From Bin5 sp009843665 (GTDB taxonomy: Bacteria > Chloroflexota > Anaerolineae > Caldilineales > Caldilineaceae): a stretch of 64,000 nucleotides of DNA. Below, piece after piece: positions 24,984 through 33,825 of the stretch. Location: NCBI GenBank assembly GCA_965220285.1, contig OZ244818.1, positions 2,852,001 through 2,916,000 on the forward strand, read 5' to 3'. The first letter of the stretch is position 1. Each line of letters begins with the position of its first letter. The position numbers and the translations under genes are program-made. The notes beneath the pieces were generated by a model. That model searched no databases. It saw only the letters and a list, made by a program, of their open reading frames with translations, and was not told where the DNA came from.

Positions 24984-26180
24984 TTGTCGTTTCGCCCATT
25001 CTCTTTAGGCGATGCCCTGCTTCTGCAGCGTCTGCGCAGCGTTTCAACGCCCCTCCAGACCGAGCGCGTCCTCCTGGAATCGATCTCGCCTGTGCGCACC
25101 GCACTCCGCTCCTGCTTTCCCTGGTACCGCCACAGCTCCTTCACCTACGTCCTGCGCCAGGAAGAAAACGGCCTCGCCCGCGAAGGCCTCATCCAGCTTC
25201 GCATCCGCCCCCACTCCCACGAAGCCGACGTGACCCTGCTCTCCCCCGCCCTCGACGCCCATCGCGGTCACCCGGCCATCTGGCAAAAGCTGCTCACCTA
25301 CAGCGCCCAGCATATCTTCCGCAAAAACGTCTGCCGCCTTTTCAGTGACCTGCCCGACCAGCCGCTCCTCGTTAATACCTTCCGACAGGCCGGCTTCGCC
25401 CCCCTCACCCAGGTCACCATCTGGCGCCTCGACAGCGCACCCCGCGCCCCGTCCGAAGTAAGCCTGCGCCCGCAGCAACCCGCCGACGCAACCGAACTCG
25501 AAAAATTCTACCAGCGCATAACCCCACTGCCCACACAGCAGCTGGAGACCGGCCACGCCGCCGATCACCCCGAAAAGGAACGCATCCCGCCCATCCTCTT
25601 CAACCCGCACCAGGTCCACATGTCCGGCTACGTGCTCGACGACGACCGCGGGCCCGGCCTCGCCGGCTGCCTCCAGATCCTCTGGGGCAAAAGCGGCGCC
25701 TGGATCCGCCTCTGGGTCGATACCAACGATCCCGACACCCACAACGCCCGCCTGCTGCTCGAATTCGCCCTCCAGCGCATCGACGAAGCCCCCCTCGTCC
25801 GCCGCGCCTACATCGGCGTCCGCGCCTACCAGACCGGCATCAACGCACTCCTGTCCGACTACGGCTTCGCACCCTTCACCGACAGAATGCTCATGGTCCG
25901 CAACATCCTCCAATGGCAGCGCCGCCCCGTCGACCAGCGCATGCCCGCCCTCAAAACCGTGCGCGGCGCCGTGCCCGGCTCCCTCGCCATGCCCAAATTT
26001 GAACGCCGCCGACTCCATCTGCTGGACTTTGGCGGCGTTCAAACAGAACGCCGCCCGGCCCATCGCCCATATCGCCCGCAGCAGGCCGCCGCCGGCCCCA
26101 ACACCCGCCCGCGGCCAAACCCCTGGCGCCACCCGCCTACCCGCCCCGCCACCCAACAAAGCACCCGCGGGAGGCCCTGA
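24984..26180 (+). CDS. Tandem GNAT-like acetyltransferase family protein
   Basis: About 398 residues. The start is probably the TTG at 24984 (SFRPFSLGDALLLQRL), eight bases after AGGAGA; an upstream in-frame ATG at 24915 has no such site. The fold looks like two GNAT halves: a first part with SFTYVLRQEENGLAREGLIQ and HRGHPAIWQKLLTYSAQHIF, and a second with SLRPQQPADATELEKFYQ, AYIGVRAYQTGINALLSDYG and LMVRN near its end. The canonical acetyl-CoA R/Q-x2-G-x-G/A loop is weak, so activity is uncertain. The last ~55 residues are Pro/Arg-rich and probably disordered. It precedes the R3H ATPase gene in the same direction. Confidence 0.65.
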   Translation: MSFRPFSLGDALLLQRLRSVSTPLQTERVLLESISPVRTALRSCFPWYRHSSFTYVLRQEENGLAREGLIQLRIRPHSHEADVTLLSPALDAHRGHPAIWQKLLTYSAQHIFRKNVCRLFSDLPDQPLLVNTFRQAGFAPLTQVTIWRLDSAPRAPSEVSLRPQQPADATELEKFYQRITPLPTQQLETGHAADHPEKERIPPILFNPHQVHMSGYVLDDDRGPGLAGCLQILWGKSGAWIRLWVDTNDPDTHNARLLLEFALQRIDEAPLVRRAYIGVRAYQTGINALLSDYGFAPFTDRMLMVRNILQWQRRPVDQRMPALKTVRGAVPGSLAMPKFERRRLHLLDFGGVQTERRPAHRPYRPQQAAAGPNTRPRPNPWRHPPTRPATQQSTRGRP

Positions 26181-26243
26181 AACAACCTTGAACCGCAGTC
26201 CGCACAGACCAGCAATCGTGAACGACGCCGCCCACCAGGGCTC

Positions 26244-26283
26244 ACTAAAAACTAGAAACTGAAAACTAAAAACTGAAAACTCC
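26244..26283. repeat. Heptamer array (ACTAAAA type) directly before a start codon
   Basis: ACTAAAA, ACTAGAA, ACTGAAA, ACTAAAA, ACTGAAA and ACTCCC abut the ATG of the R3H ATPase gene and take the place of a Shine-Dalgarno site. Confidence 0.88.
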
Positions 26284-26284
26284 C

Positions 26285-27898
26285 ATGTCCCTACGCATCG
26301 CAGACGACCTCGACCTCCTCCTGGCAGTCCTCCCGGAACGCATCCGCGCCTCCCTCCAGCAGCTCGACCGCGCCGGCGATCTCATCGAAATCGTCATGGA
26401 CCTCGGCCGCCTGCCCGAAGCGCGCTTCCCCGACGGCGAACTCTGCCTCAGCCCCGAAGAGACCACCCGCGACGACCTCCAACACGTCATCGACAACATC
26501 GGCGACTTCGGCGCCGACAACCGCGCCGGCATCGAACGCACCCTCCACCGCATCTCTGCCATCCGCAACCGCAAGGGCACCGTCATCGGCCTCACCTGCC
26601 GCGTCGGCCGCGCCGTCTACGGCGTCATCGATATCATCCAGGACATCATCACCAGCGGCAGCAGCCTCCTCCTCCTCGGCCGCCCCGGCGTCGGCAAGAC
26701 CACCCTCCTGCGCGAAGCCTCACGCGTCCTCAGCGACAAACAGCGCGTCGTCATCGTCGATACCAGCAACGAAATCGCCGGCGACGGCGACATCCCTCAC
26801 CCGTCCATCGGCCGCGCCCGCCGCATGCAGGTCGCTACCCCCACCCTGCAGCACGAGGTCATGATCGAAGCCGTCGAAAATCACATGCCCGAGGCCATCA
26901 TCATCGACGAAATCGGCCGCGAGCTCGAAGCCGTCGCCGCCCGCACCATCGCCGAACGCGGCGTCCAGCTCATCGGCACCGCCCACGGCAACACCCTCGA
27001 AAACCTGCTCATGAACCCCACCCTCTCCGACCTGGTAGGCGGCATCGATACCGTCACCCTGTCCGACGAGGAAGCCCGCCGCCGCGGCACCCAGAAAACC
27101 GTCCTCGAACGCAAGGCCCCGCCCACCTTCGACGTCCTCATCGAAATCCAGGAACGGCAGCGCATGATCGTCCACCACAAGGTCGCCGAAGCCGTCGACT
27201 CACTCCTGCGCGGCTGGACCCTCTCCCCCGAGACCCGCTACGTCAACAGCGACAACCAGGTCCACATCGAGTCCGTCGAAAGCCAGGAAAGGCCCGGCCG
27301 CATCGGCCAGAGCCGCCAAGGCCCCGAAAGCAGCGGCGGCGGCCGCCGCCGTCAACGCGGCAAGCGCGCCGAAGAACGCGCCGCCCAGCTCGCACAGGAT
27401 ATCGCCGACAGCGCCGCCCAACCCAACGGCCGCAAAGTCGTGCGCGTCTTCCCCTACGGCATCGGCCAGAACCGCCTGCGCACCGCCGCCCAGAACCTCA
27501 AAGTCCCCATCGAGGTCGTTAAAGAGCTGCGTCAGGCCGACATCGTCATGACCCTGAAAAACTACTTCCGGCAGAAGCCCCAGCCCATCGCCGACGCCGA
27601 ACGCCAGAACGTGCCCGTCTACGTCCTCCGCAGTAACACCGTCACCCAGATGGAGCACTACCTGCTCGACGTCTTCCAACTCCGCCGCGACGACCCCGAC
27701 CTCGTCTTCGACTCCGCCATGCGCGAAACCCAGCACGCCATCCAGCGTCTCCTCAAAGGCGAAAAATCGGTCGAGCTCAGCCCCCAGGAGGCCTCCATCC
27801 GCAGCCAGCAACACCAGCTCGCCCGCACCGCCAACCTCATCAGCCACAGCTACGGCCGCGAACCCCACCGCTGCGTCCGCATCTTCAGCCCGTCCTGA
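26285..27898 (+). CDS. R3H-domain AAA ATPase (SpoIIIAA/Ycf45-like)
   Basis: A 537-residue protein. After an N-terminal DNA/RNA-helper domain (residues 1-110), GRPGVGKTTLLREASRVL is the P-loop and AIIIDEIGRELEA the Walker B of a SpoIIIAA-like ATPase; IGTAHGNTLENL is a typical sensor region. A low-complexity, Arg-rich linker follows (~340-375). Two further small domains end in an R3H motif (TANLISHSYGREPHRCVRIF), which binds single-stranded nucleic acid. Homologues are the plastid Ycf45 and cyanobacterial or Chloroflexota proteins; their exact function is unsettled. It begins directly at a heptamer array without a Shine-Dalgarno site. tmk follows 33 bp downstream in the same direction, so they are likely cotranscribed. 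Confidence 0.85.
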   Translation: MSLRIADDLDLLLAVLPERIRASLQQLDRAGDLIEIVMDLGRLPEARFPDGELCLSPEETTRDDLQHVIDNIGDFGADNRAGIERTLHRISAIRNRKGTVIGLTCRVGRAVYGVIDIIQDIITSGSSLLLLGRPGVGKTTLLREASRVLSDKQRVVIVDTSNEIAGDGDIPHPSIGRARRMQVATPTLQHEVMIEAVENHMPEAIIIDEIGRELEAVAARTIAERGVQLIGTAHGNTLENLLMNPTLSDLVGGIDTVTLSDEEARRRGTQKTVLERKAPPTFDVLIEIQERQRMIVHHKVAEAVDSLLRGWTLSPETRYVNSDNQVHIESVESQERPGRIGQSRQGPESSGGGRRRQRGKRAEERAAQLAQDIADSAAQPNGRKVVRVFPYGIGQNRLRTAAQNLKVPIEVVKELRQADIVMTLKNYFRQKPQPIADAERQNVPVYVLRSNTVTQMEHYLLDVFQLRRDDPDLVFDSAMRETQHAIQRLLKGEKSVELSPQEASIRSQQHQLARTANLISHSYGREPHRCVRIFSPS

Positions 27899-27931
27899 GC
27901 GCCGGCCGCAGCTCGACGATATACCCATCCA

Positions 27932-28567
27932 ATGTTCATAACCTTCGAAGGCTCCGACGGCAGCGGTAAGACCACCCAGATCCACCTGCTCGCCGACCAT
28001 CTGAAAGCCGCCGGCCGCACGGTCCTCACCACCCGCGAACCCGGCGGCACCCGCATCGGCGACGGCATCCGCCAGCTCCTTCTCGACCTCGCCCACACCG
28101 AAATGCACGCCCGCGCCGAAACCCTCCTCTTCAACGCCGCCCGCGCCCAGATCGTCGCCGAGGTCATCCGCCCCGCCCTCGCCGCCGGCCAAATCGTCCT
28201 CTGCGACCGCTTCGCCGACAGCACCCTCGCCTACCAGGGCTACGGCCACCAGCAGGACATCGCCCAGCTCGAGCGCCTCATCGCCTACGCCACCGGCGGC
28301 CTCCGCCCCGCCCTCACCCTCTACCTCGACCTGCCCCCCGAAGACGGCATCAGACGCAACCGCGGCCGCGCCGACGGTGACTGGAACCGACTCGACGCCC
28401 AGGAGCTCTCCTTCTATCAGCGCGTCGAATCCGGCTACCGCCGCCTCATGGCCCAGGAGCCCCAACGCTGGACCGTCATCAACGCCAGCCGCTCCCGCGA
28501 CGAAGTCCATCAGGACATCATTCGCGCAGTCCAGCACAAACTCCCCGCCCTCGCGCCCGCTGAATGA
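27932..28567 (+). CDS. tmk: Thymidylate kinase
   Basis: A 211-residue enzyme that turns dTMP into dTDP with ATP. MFITFEGSDGSGKTTQ carries the P-loop, TTREPGGTRIGDGIRQLLL the dTMP-binding and Arg region, CDRFADSTLAYQGYG the DR(F/Y) motif, and RNRGRADGDWNRLD the lid. Length and motifs match a complete Tmk. It follows the R3H ATPase gene by 33 bp and is followed by the c-di-AMP receptor gene, the usual tmk/darA neighbourhood; the expected holB is not adjacent. No Shine-Dalgarno site is evident before the ATG. Confidence 0.95.
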   Translation: MFITFEGSDGSGKTTQIHLLADHLKAAGRTVLTTREPGGTRIGDGIRQLLLDLAHTEMHARAETLLFNAARAQIVAEVIRPALAAGQIVLCDRFADSTLAYQGYGHQQDIAQLERLIAYATGGLRPALTLYLDLPPEDGIRRNRGRADGDWNRLDAQELSFYQRVESGYRRLMAQEPQRWTVINASRSRDEVHQDIIRAVQHKLPALAPAE

Positions 28568-28703
28568 ACTTCACCGGCCTCTATGCTAAGTTGACGAAAG
28601 GAATAGACTGTTCAAAAATGTAACAACAACAGGTCGCAAAAATGAAAGCCCGAGCACGCCCCTGAGCCCAACACGCAACACCCCGCCTCGAACAAGCGGG
28701 GTC

Positions 28704-28740
28704 ACCAAAAACTAGAAACTGAAAACTCAAAACTGAAAAC
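28704..28740. repeat. Heptamer array (ACTAAAA type) abutting the darA start
   Basis: ACCAAAA, ACTAGAA, ACTGAAA, ACTCAAA, ACTGAAA and AC run straight into the ATG of the c-di-AMP receptor gene. Confidence 0.88.
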
Positions 28741-29070
28741 ATGAAGTTAGTCATCGCCATCGTCAACGAAGAAGACAGCCCCAACCTTCTCGACCGCCTC
28801 GGACGCCGCGGCTACGCCGCCACCATTACCGGCACTCGCGGCGGCTTCCTTCGCATCAGCAACGCTACCATCTTCTGCGGCGTCCAGGACGAGCAGGTCG
28901 AAGACGTCCTCACCGTCTTCCGCGAAAGCTGCACCAGCCGCGTCCAATACGTCACGCCCCTCCCCCCCGTCATGGAGCCCGGCGAAATGCACATCCCCAC
29001 CCCCGTCGAAAAACAGGTCGGCGGCGCCATCATCTTCGTCGTCCCCGTCGACCACTTCGAAAAGATATAA
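28741..29070 (+). CDS. darA: Cyclic-di-AMP receptor, PII-like (DarA/PstA family)
   Basis: A 109-residue protein of the DUF970/PstA family: a ferredoxin-like PII fold that binds c-di-AMP as a trimer. The start MKLVIAIVNEEDSPNLLDRL, the GTRGGFLRISNATIFCGV segment and the end GGAIIFVVPVDHFEKI are typical. The gap of 173 bp after tmk contains the heptamer array. Its downstream target is not known in this lineage. It ends in a gap without a clear terminator, and the converging FmdB-like gene follows. Confidence 0.92.
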   Translation: MKLVIAIVNEEDSPNLLDRLGRRGYAATITGTRGGFLRISNATIFCGVQDEQVEDVLTVFRESCTSRVQYVTPLPPVMEPGEMHIPTPVEKQVGGAIIFVVPVDHFEKI

Positions 29071-29212
29071 CCGCCCCCCTCCTGCACCCCCATGCCTCCG
29101 CAAACAAAAAACCTTCAGCTTTCGCCGAAGATTCTCTTCGTGGACAAAAATAGGTTTTCTCCGCGGCCCTCCGTGGTCAAAAAAGGGGCCCTCCCCATCC
29201 CCCTCGCAGTTC

Positions 29213-29243
29213 ACTGACCACTGACCACTGCCTACTGACCACC
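29213..29243. repeat. Heptamer array (ACTGACC type) at the FmdB-like stop
   Basis: ACTGACC, ACTGACC, ACTGCCT, ACTGACC and ACCGCC overlap the last codons of the FmdB-like gene, so the repeat supplies its stop and C-terminus. Confidence 0.85.
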
Positions 29244-29612
29244 GCCGTCCTCCCCATCCGGCATCGAACGGTCAATCGACTCCGGGCTCTCCCCGGACTC
29301 CAGGCGGTCCACCACCTCCGTCAACTCATCGTCCAGCGGCTCGCCCGTCTCATCGCTCATTTTGCGCATGAAATGCGCCAGCGCCCGCGGGTCCTCCTGC
29401 TCCAACCCGGACAGCAGCGCAGGATCCTCCGCCATCGACCCGATCCGGTTCTCCTCCGAACGCAGCACCCGCAGCCGGCTCATCAGCCGCCGCAACCGCG
29501 TCCCCGCACACTCCGGACACGCCGATGCCCCCGCGTCCGCCTCCGCCATCGTCCGAAACAGCACGCTCACCCGCCTCTTGCAGTCAAAACAGAAATACTC
29601 GTAAATCGGCAT
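29232..29612 (-). CDS. FmdB-family zinc-ribbon protein
   Basis: About 126 residues. MPIYEYFCFDCKRRVSVLF with CFDC, and ACPECAGTRLRRLMS with CPEC, form the FmdB/CxxC_CxxC_SSSS zinc ribbon. The start at 29612 fits the conserved MPIYEY opening and follows a GAAGAGG site. The tail is acidic (DDELTEVVDRLESGESPESI) and ends in GGGQ within the heptamer array. FmdB-like ribbons occur widely as small regulators or binding partners, and the function here is not defined. It converges with darA. Confidence 0.88.
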   Translation of the reverse strand: MPIYEYFCFDCKRRVSVLFRTMAEADAGASACPECAGTRLRRLMSRLRVLRSEENRIGSMAEDPALLSGLEQEDPRALAHFMRKMSDETGEPLDDELTEVVDRLESGESPESIDRSMPDGEDGGGQ

Positions 29613-29810
29613 CGGCCCCTCTTCGCCTGACCCCTTGCCCCTACCCGTCCCACCCTGCCGCACAATCGATAAGGGCCCGAATTTTTCACTACCATTTATT
29701 TGAACTATACTGATCGGGCACCCAGTTCCCAGCTCGGAACTTCCACCCGTCCATCATTATATCCAGCCGGATTCCTCACCCAAAGTGTACTTGGTGTATA
29801 AAAGGTAGGC

Positions 29811-29845
29811 ACCGACCACTAACCGCTAACCACTAACCACTAGCC
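29811..29845. repeat. Heptamer array (ACTAACC type) abutting gmk
   Basis: ACCGACC, ACTAACC, GCTAACC, ACTAACC and ACTAGCC lead into the gmk ATG at 29847 in place of a Shine-Dalgarno site. Confidence 0.88.
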
Positions 29846-29846
29846 A

Positions 29847-30488
29847 ATGTCAGATATTCACGACGATGTTTCTCCAATCTACAACCGGCAAAATCAACCC
29901 CATCCAATCCTGGTGGTGATATCCGGGCCCAGCGGCGTCGGCAAAGACACCACCCTTTCTCTGATGAAAAAGCGAGACCTCCCCTTCCACTTCGTCGTAA
30001 CCGCTACCACCCGGCCTCGCCGGCCCAATGAGGAGGAAGGCGTCGACTACCACTTCGTGTCCGTCGGCGAATTCGCCGAAATGATCGACACCAATGAGCT
30101 CCTGGAGTACGCCGTCGTCTACGGCGACTACAAGGGCATCCCCAAATCCCACGTGCGCAAGGCCCTCGCAAGCGGCAAAGACGTCATCCTCCGCATCGAC
30201 GTGCAGGGCGCCGCCACCATCCGCCGCATCATTCCCGAGGCCGTGACCATCTTCCTCGTCGCCGAAAACGAAGAGGAGCAGATGCGGCGCCTGCTTGAAC
30301 GCAAAACCGAAACCCCCGACCGCCTCAAGATGCGCATCGCCACCGCCCGCAAGGAAATGCAGCATCTGCAGGATTTCCACTACGTCGTCGTCAACCGCGA
30401 CGACCGCCAGGAAGAAACAGTCGACAAGGTGATCAGCATCATTCAGGCCGAAAAATGTCGCGTCGACTGGTCGCCCATCGATCTGTAG
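29847..30488 (+). CDS. gmk: Guanylate kinase
   Basis: A 213-residue enzyme converting GMP to GDP with ATP. VVISGPSGVGKDTTLSLMKK is the P-loop (Asp where Ser/Gly is usual), TATTRPRRPNEEEGVDYHFV binds GMP, and DVQGAATIRRIIPEAVTIFL and RIATARKEMQ complete the enzyme. The ~18-residue N-terminal extension before the core is unusual but short. The gene starts after a heptamer array. The rhomboid protease gene follows within 11 bp in the same direction, so the two are likely cotranscribed. Confidence 0.95.
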   Translation: MSDIHDDVSPIYNRQNQPHPILVVISGPSGVGKDTTLSLMKKRDLPFHFVVTATTRPRRPNEEEGVDYHFVSVGEFAEMIDTNELLEYAVVYGDYKGIPKSHVRKALASGKDVILRIDVQGAATIRRIIPEAVTIFLVAENEEEQMRRLLERKTETPDRLKMRIATARKEMQHLQDFHYVVVNRDDRQEETVDKVISIIQAEKCRVDWSPIDL

Positions 30489-30498
30489 ACCGGCCGTG

Positions 30499-31314
30499 AT
30501 GAGCATCTTCGGCCCCCCGCCTCGCACCGCCGGCCCGCCACCCGCGCCAACCTTCTACATCCCCCTCGTCCCCCCGCGCATCAGCCGCGCCCTGATCGCC
30601 GTCAACCTCCTCGTCTTCGCCGCCACCTTCATCTACGGGCTGCTCGAATTCCGCGTCTGGAACGGCCCCACCGACCTGCGTGTCCTCTGTGCCCTCGGCA
30701 TGAAGTCCAACTGGCATATCCTGCAGGGCGAGAGCTGGCGGCTCTTCACCGCCATGTTCCTCCACATCGGCCCCATCCATCTCATCTCCAACCTGATCGG
30801 CCTCTTCTGGCTCGGCCCCATCATCGAAGGCCATTTCGGCCACATGCGCTTCACCATCATCTACCTTCTCGGCGGCCTCCTCGGCAGCATCGCCAGCTAC
30901 GCCTTCTCGCCCGCCCCCTCCGCAGGCGCATCCGGCGCCGTCTTCGCCCTGCTCGGCGCAACCATCATCTACTTCTATCGCTTTCGGGATAACATGGGCC
31001 GCCAGGGGAGGTCAATGCTCCAGTCCGCCCTCGCCATCCTGGTCATCAACCTGTTTCTAGGCTTCTCTGTCGCCAACGTCGACAACTGGGGCCACATGGG
31101 CGGCCTTGCCGGCGGCGCCATAATCGCCATCGGCCTCCTGCCCCGCTTCCGCCCGCCCTCCGTCCTCAGCTTCGGCCGCCAGCCCCTCGTCCGCGACCCC
31201 CGCATCGTCCGCGGCCTGTCCTGGACCCTCCTCTGCGTGCTCCTCTTTTACGCCGCCTTCCAGGTCGCAACCCTCACCGCCTCCCCCTCCAGGTTCGCAG
31301 CCTTCCTCTGCTGA
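30499..31314 (+). CDS. Rhomboid-family intramembrane serine protease
   Basis: A 271-residue membrane protein. After a Pro-rich cytoplasmic start (SIFGPPPRTAGPPP), six membrane helices follow. HIGPIHLISNLIGLFWLGP holds the H-x3-N type motif of helix 2. PSAGASGAVFALLGA carries the nucleophile Ser in GASG, and DNWGHMGGLAGGAI the catalytic His. A small extra helix near the C-terminus (TLLCVLLFYAAFQVATL) follows. Rhomboids cleave membrane proteins within the bilayer; the substrate is unknown. It lies just behind gmk. Confidence 0.92.
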   Translation: MSIFGPPPRTAGPPPAPTFYIPLVPPRISRALIAVNLLVFAATFIYGLLEFRVWNGPTDLRVLCALGMKSNWHILQGESWRLFTAMFLHIGPIHLISNLIGLFWLGPIIEGHFGHMRFTIIYLLGGLLGSIASYAFSPAPSAGASGAVFALLGATIIYFYRFRDNMGRQGRSMLQSALAILVINLFLGFSVANVDNWGHMGGLAGGAIIAIGLLPRFRPPSVLSFGRQPLVRDPRIVRGLSWTLLCVLLFYAAFQVATLTASPSRFAAFLC

Positions 31315-31462
31315 CTCCCCATCGTCCGCACCCCACATCATCGGCGTCACCTGGAAAGCCTGAATACTCAGCCCAAATCAGTTCACGACCCCGAAAGAGG
31401 CGAGCGAAGTTCTCTCTCCTCACTCCTCTCCCCTCGTCTTTGGGCGGTCGGCCGCAAGCGGC

Positions 31463-31500
31463 CTCCCTTGTGCGGGGGCTCCGCCCCCGCAACGCCCCCT
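31463..31500. repeat. GC-rich hairpin repeat, first copy
   Basis: The stem GCGGGGGC / GCCCCCGC with short loop TCC is flanked by CTCCCTTGT and AACGCCCCC. A reverse-complement copy lies at 60426-60464. Confidence 0.8.
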
Positions 31501-31591
31501 CTCCTAAAACACGCCTCATCCACCGTGTGTATTCTTTCCCAGCAATATGTCTATCCAACGGTGCTTACGCCCCCACTCGCCGTCTCAGCCC

Positions 31592-31618
31592 ACTGGCCAC
31601 TGACTACTGACTACTGCC
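31592..31618. repeat. Heptamer array (ACTGACT type) at an Fe-S protein stop
   Basis: ACTGGCC, ACTGACT, ACTGACT and ACTGCCG overlap the end of the HdrD-like gene on the minus strand. Confidence 0.82.
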
Positions 31619-33643
31619 GTCCAGCCCCTCTGCAATCAGCTCCACCACATCCTTCACCGCCATACCATCCCCCGCCGCGTTCGCCGCATCCGACATCATC
31701 GTCAGACAGAACGGGCAGCCCACCGCCACCGTCTCCGCGCCCGTCGCCCGCGCCTCCGCAAACCGCTCCGCGCTCACCGCCCGCTCGCCCGGCTCCTCCT
31801 CCTTCCAGAACTGCGCACCCCCCGCCCCGCAACAGAAGCTCTGCTGCCCGTGCCGAGGCATCTCCTCCAGCTCGATGTTCCCCGCCGCCAGCACCTCCCG
31901 CGGCGCATCCACAATCCCGTTATGCCTCCCCAGGTAACACGGGTCGTGAAACGTGACCGTCCCATTCTCCGCCGCGTCATACGCCAGCTTGCGCGCCGCC
32001 ACCAGCTCCGACAGCAGCTGCGTATGGTGAATGACCTCCCACTGCGCCTCGCCCCCGCCGTACTGGTGATACTCCTTGCCGATGCTATGCAGACAGTGCG
32101 GGCACGTCGTCACTATCCGCCGCGGCGCCACCTCGTTCAGCACCTCCATATTGCTCTCCGCCATCCCCCAGAACAGGTCTTCCCGTCCCGAACGCCGCGC
32201 CGCGTCCCCGCTGCAGCTCTCCATCTCGCCCAGCACCGCGAAGCGCACCCCCGCATGGTTCAGCACCTTCGCAAACGCCCGCGCCGTTTCCCGCGCCCGC
32301 GGATCATAGCTCGGCGCGCACCCCACCCACCACAGGATCTCCGCATCCGGCGCCTCATCCATCGTCGGCACCGCCAGCCCCTCCGCCCACGCCAGCCGCT
32401 CACGCGCGCTCTGGTTCCACGGATTGCCCTGCCGCTCGATCCCCCGGTAGGCCTGCTGCAGTTCATGCGGAAAGCTGTTCTCCGTCAGCGCCTGGTACCG
32501 TCGCAGATGCATAATGTCGAACATCGGCTCGTTGCCCACCGGGCAGATATCCACGCACGCGCCGCACGCCGTACATGCCCACACCGCCGACTCGCTGATC
32601 GCGTAGTCCAGCAGAGGCGCCGTCTCCTCGCCCGCGGCCATCGCCGCCGCCCCCTCGTTGATCGCATAGCGCTTGTTCACCTCCAGCGCCGCCGGCGACA
32701 GCTCCTTCCCCGTCACATAGGCCGGGCACACGTCCTGGCAGCGGTTGCACATGATGCACGCGTACGCATCCACCAGATGCGGCCAAGGCAGCTGCTCCAA
32801 CCGCGCCGCGCCGAACTCCTCTATCGTCTCGTCCTCGAAATCCAGTGGCGGCAGCTCCCCCAGCGATCTCCGCTGCGGCCGCGCCAGAAAGTTGACGCCC
32901 GACATGATCAGATGCAGATGCTTCGTGCGTGGGAACCACGGCACAAACGCCAGCACCAGCCCCAACGCCACCCACCAGCCCACATGCTGGCCCACCGTCA
33001 GCGCCCCCGCGTCCATCCCGCCCCACAGCAGGCTCACCCCGTTCGCAAACGGCTGCCCCGGCTCCCCGTGCCCCGTAGCCTCCCGCACCAGCGCGATCCC
33101 AAAGCTCTCGCCCAGCAGCCGGAACCCCACGTGCAGCAAAATAAACAGCCCCACCAGCAGCGAGTCCCGCCCGATTCCGCCGGCCTTCACCTTCTCCACC
33201 AGCATCACATTCTCGTGATAGCCCAGCTCCCCCGCCCGCACCACAAAACGCCGCACCAGAAAATAGACCATCCCAACCAGTATGCTCACCGTCAAAACGT
33301 CCGCCGCAAAGCGGTACGCGGCCCCAACCGCACCCTCGCCCAGAAACCGGACCGGGAAATAGCCCTGCACCAGATCGCCCAGATTCACCAGCAGATAGAA
33401 CACGAACCCCCACGCAATCAGCGCATGAAAGAACCCGGCCCCACTACGGCTTTTCCACATATTGCCGAACGTAAGCCACCTGCCCGCCGCCTGCGCCAAC
33501 CGGCCCGCAACCTCACCCCGCGTCGGCAGCTCCCCCGCCCCCCGCCGCACCACATCAAATACCCGCCGGAACTGCACAAAACTCACATAGATCGACACCG
33601 CCACCGCGGCCAGAAAAACCACCTTCTCCACAAGAGTCAGCAT
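31604..33643 (-). CDS. HdrD/GlpC-like membrane Fe-S oxidoreductase
   Basis: A 679-residue fusion. The N-terminal ~250 residues form five to six membrane helices of the NarI/HdrE type (KVVFLAAVAVSIYVSF, HALIAWGFVFYLLVNLGDL), likely heme-b-binding. Two [4Fe-4S] motifs follow: CIMCNRCQDVCP and CTACGACVDICPVG. Two cysteine-rich CCG domains (WVGCAPSYDPRARETA with MESCSGD; HDPCYLGRHNG, then SFCCGAGGAQFW) end the protein. Such proteins pass electrons between a quinone pool and a soluble dithiol or Fe-S partner. In Chloroflexota they often serve fatty-acid or lactate oxidation, but no partner genes are nearby. It is complete, with the start at MLTLVEKVVFLA. Confidence 0.9.
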   Translation of the reverse strand: MLTLVEKVVFLAAVAVSIYVSFVQFRRVFDVVRRGAGELPTRGEVAGRLAQAAGRWLTFGNMWKSRSGAGFFHALIAWGFVFYLLVNLGDLVQGYFPVRFLGEGAVGAAYRFAADVLTVSILVGMVYFLVRRFVVRAGELGYHENVMLVEKVKAGGIGRDSLLVGLFILLHVGFRLLGESFGIALVREATGHGEPGQPFANGVSLLWGGMDAGALTVGQHVGWWVALGLVLAFVPWFPRTKHLHLIMSGVNFLARPQRRSLGELPPLDFEDETIEEFGAARLEQLPWPHLVDAYACIMCNRCQDVCPAYVTGKELSPAALEVNKRYAINEGAAAMAAGEETAPLLDYAISESAVWACTACGACVDICPVGNEPMFDIMHLRRYQALTENSFPHELQQAYRGIERQGNPWNQSARERLAWAEGLAVPTMDEAPDAEILWWVGCAPSYDPRARETARAFAKVLNHAGVRFAVLGEMESCSGDAARRSGREDLFWGMAESNMEVLNEVAPRRIVTTCPHCLHSIGKEYHQYGGGEAQWEVIHHTQLLSELVAARKLAYDAAENGTVTFHDPCYLGRHNGIVDAPREVLAAGNIELEEMPRHGQQSFCCGAGGAQFWKEEEPGERAVSAERFAEARATGAETVAVGCPFCLTMMSDAANAAGDGMAVKDVVELIAEGLDGSSQ

Positions 33644-33787
33644 ATCAGTTCACACTCGCTTCCATCTGTCGTGTAGGGATCAGCTTCCCCGCCCTCTGCC
33701 CCTTCCCCGCAGGAGCCCACGGCACAATTATACACACCCCCACAAAGTAGCGCAGCAGCCCCAACCCGCCTATACTTCAGTGTTAAA

Positions 33788-33820
33788 TGACCACTGACCA
33801 CTGACCACTGACCACTGCCG
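33788..33820. repeat. Heptamer array (ACTGACC type) before the MFS gene
   Basis: Four near-perfect ACTGACC units and ACTGCCG, then TCCCA and the ATG at 33826. No Shine-Dalgarno site is present. Confidence 0.88.
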
Positions 33821-33825
33821 TCCCA

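Noticed and set aside
31850..33676. A 608-codon plus-strand frame over the HdrD-like gene
   Set aside because: The product is Arg/Pro/His-rich without any fold, and the minus strand encodes well-defined Fe-S motifs.
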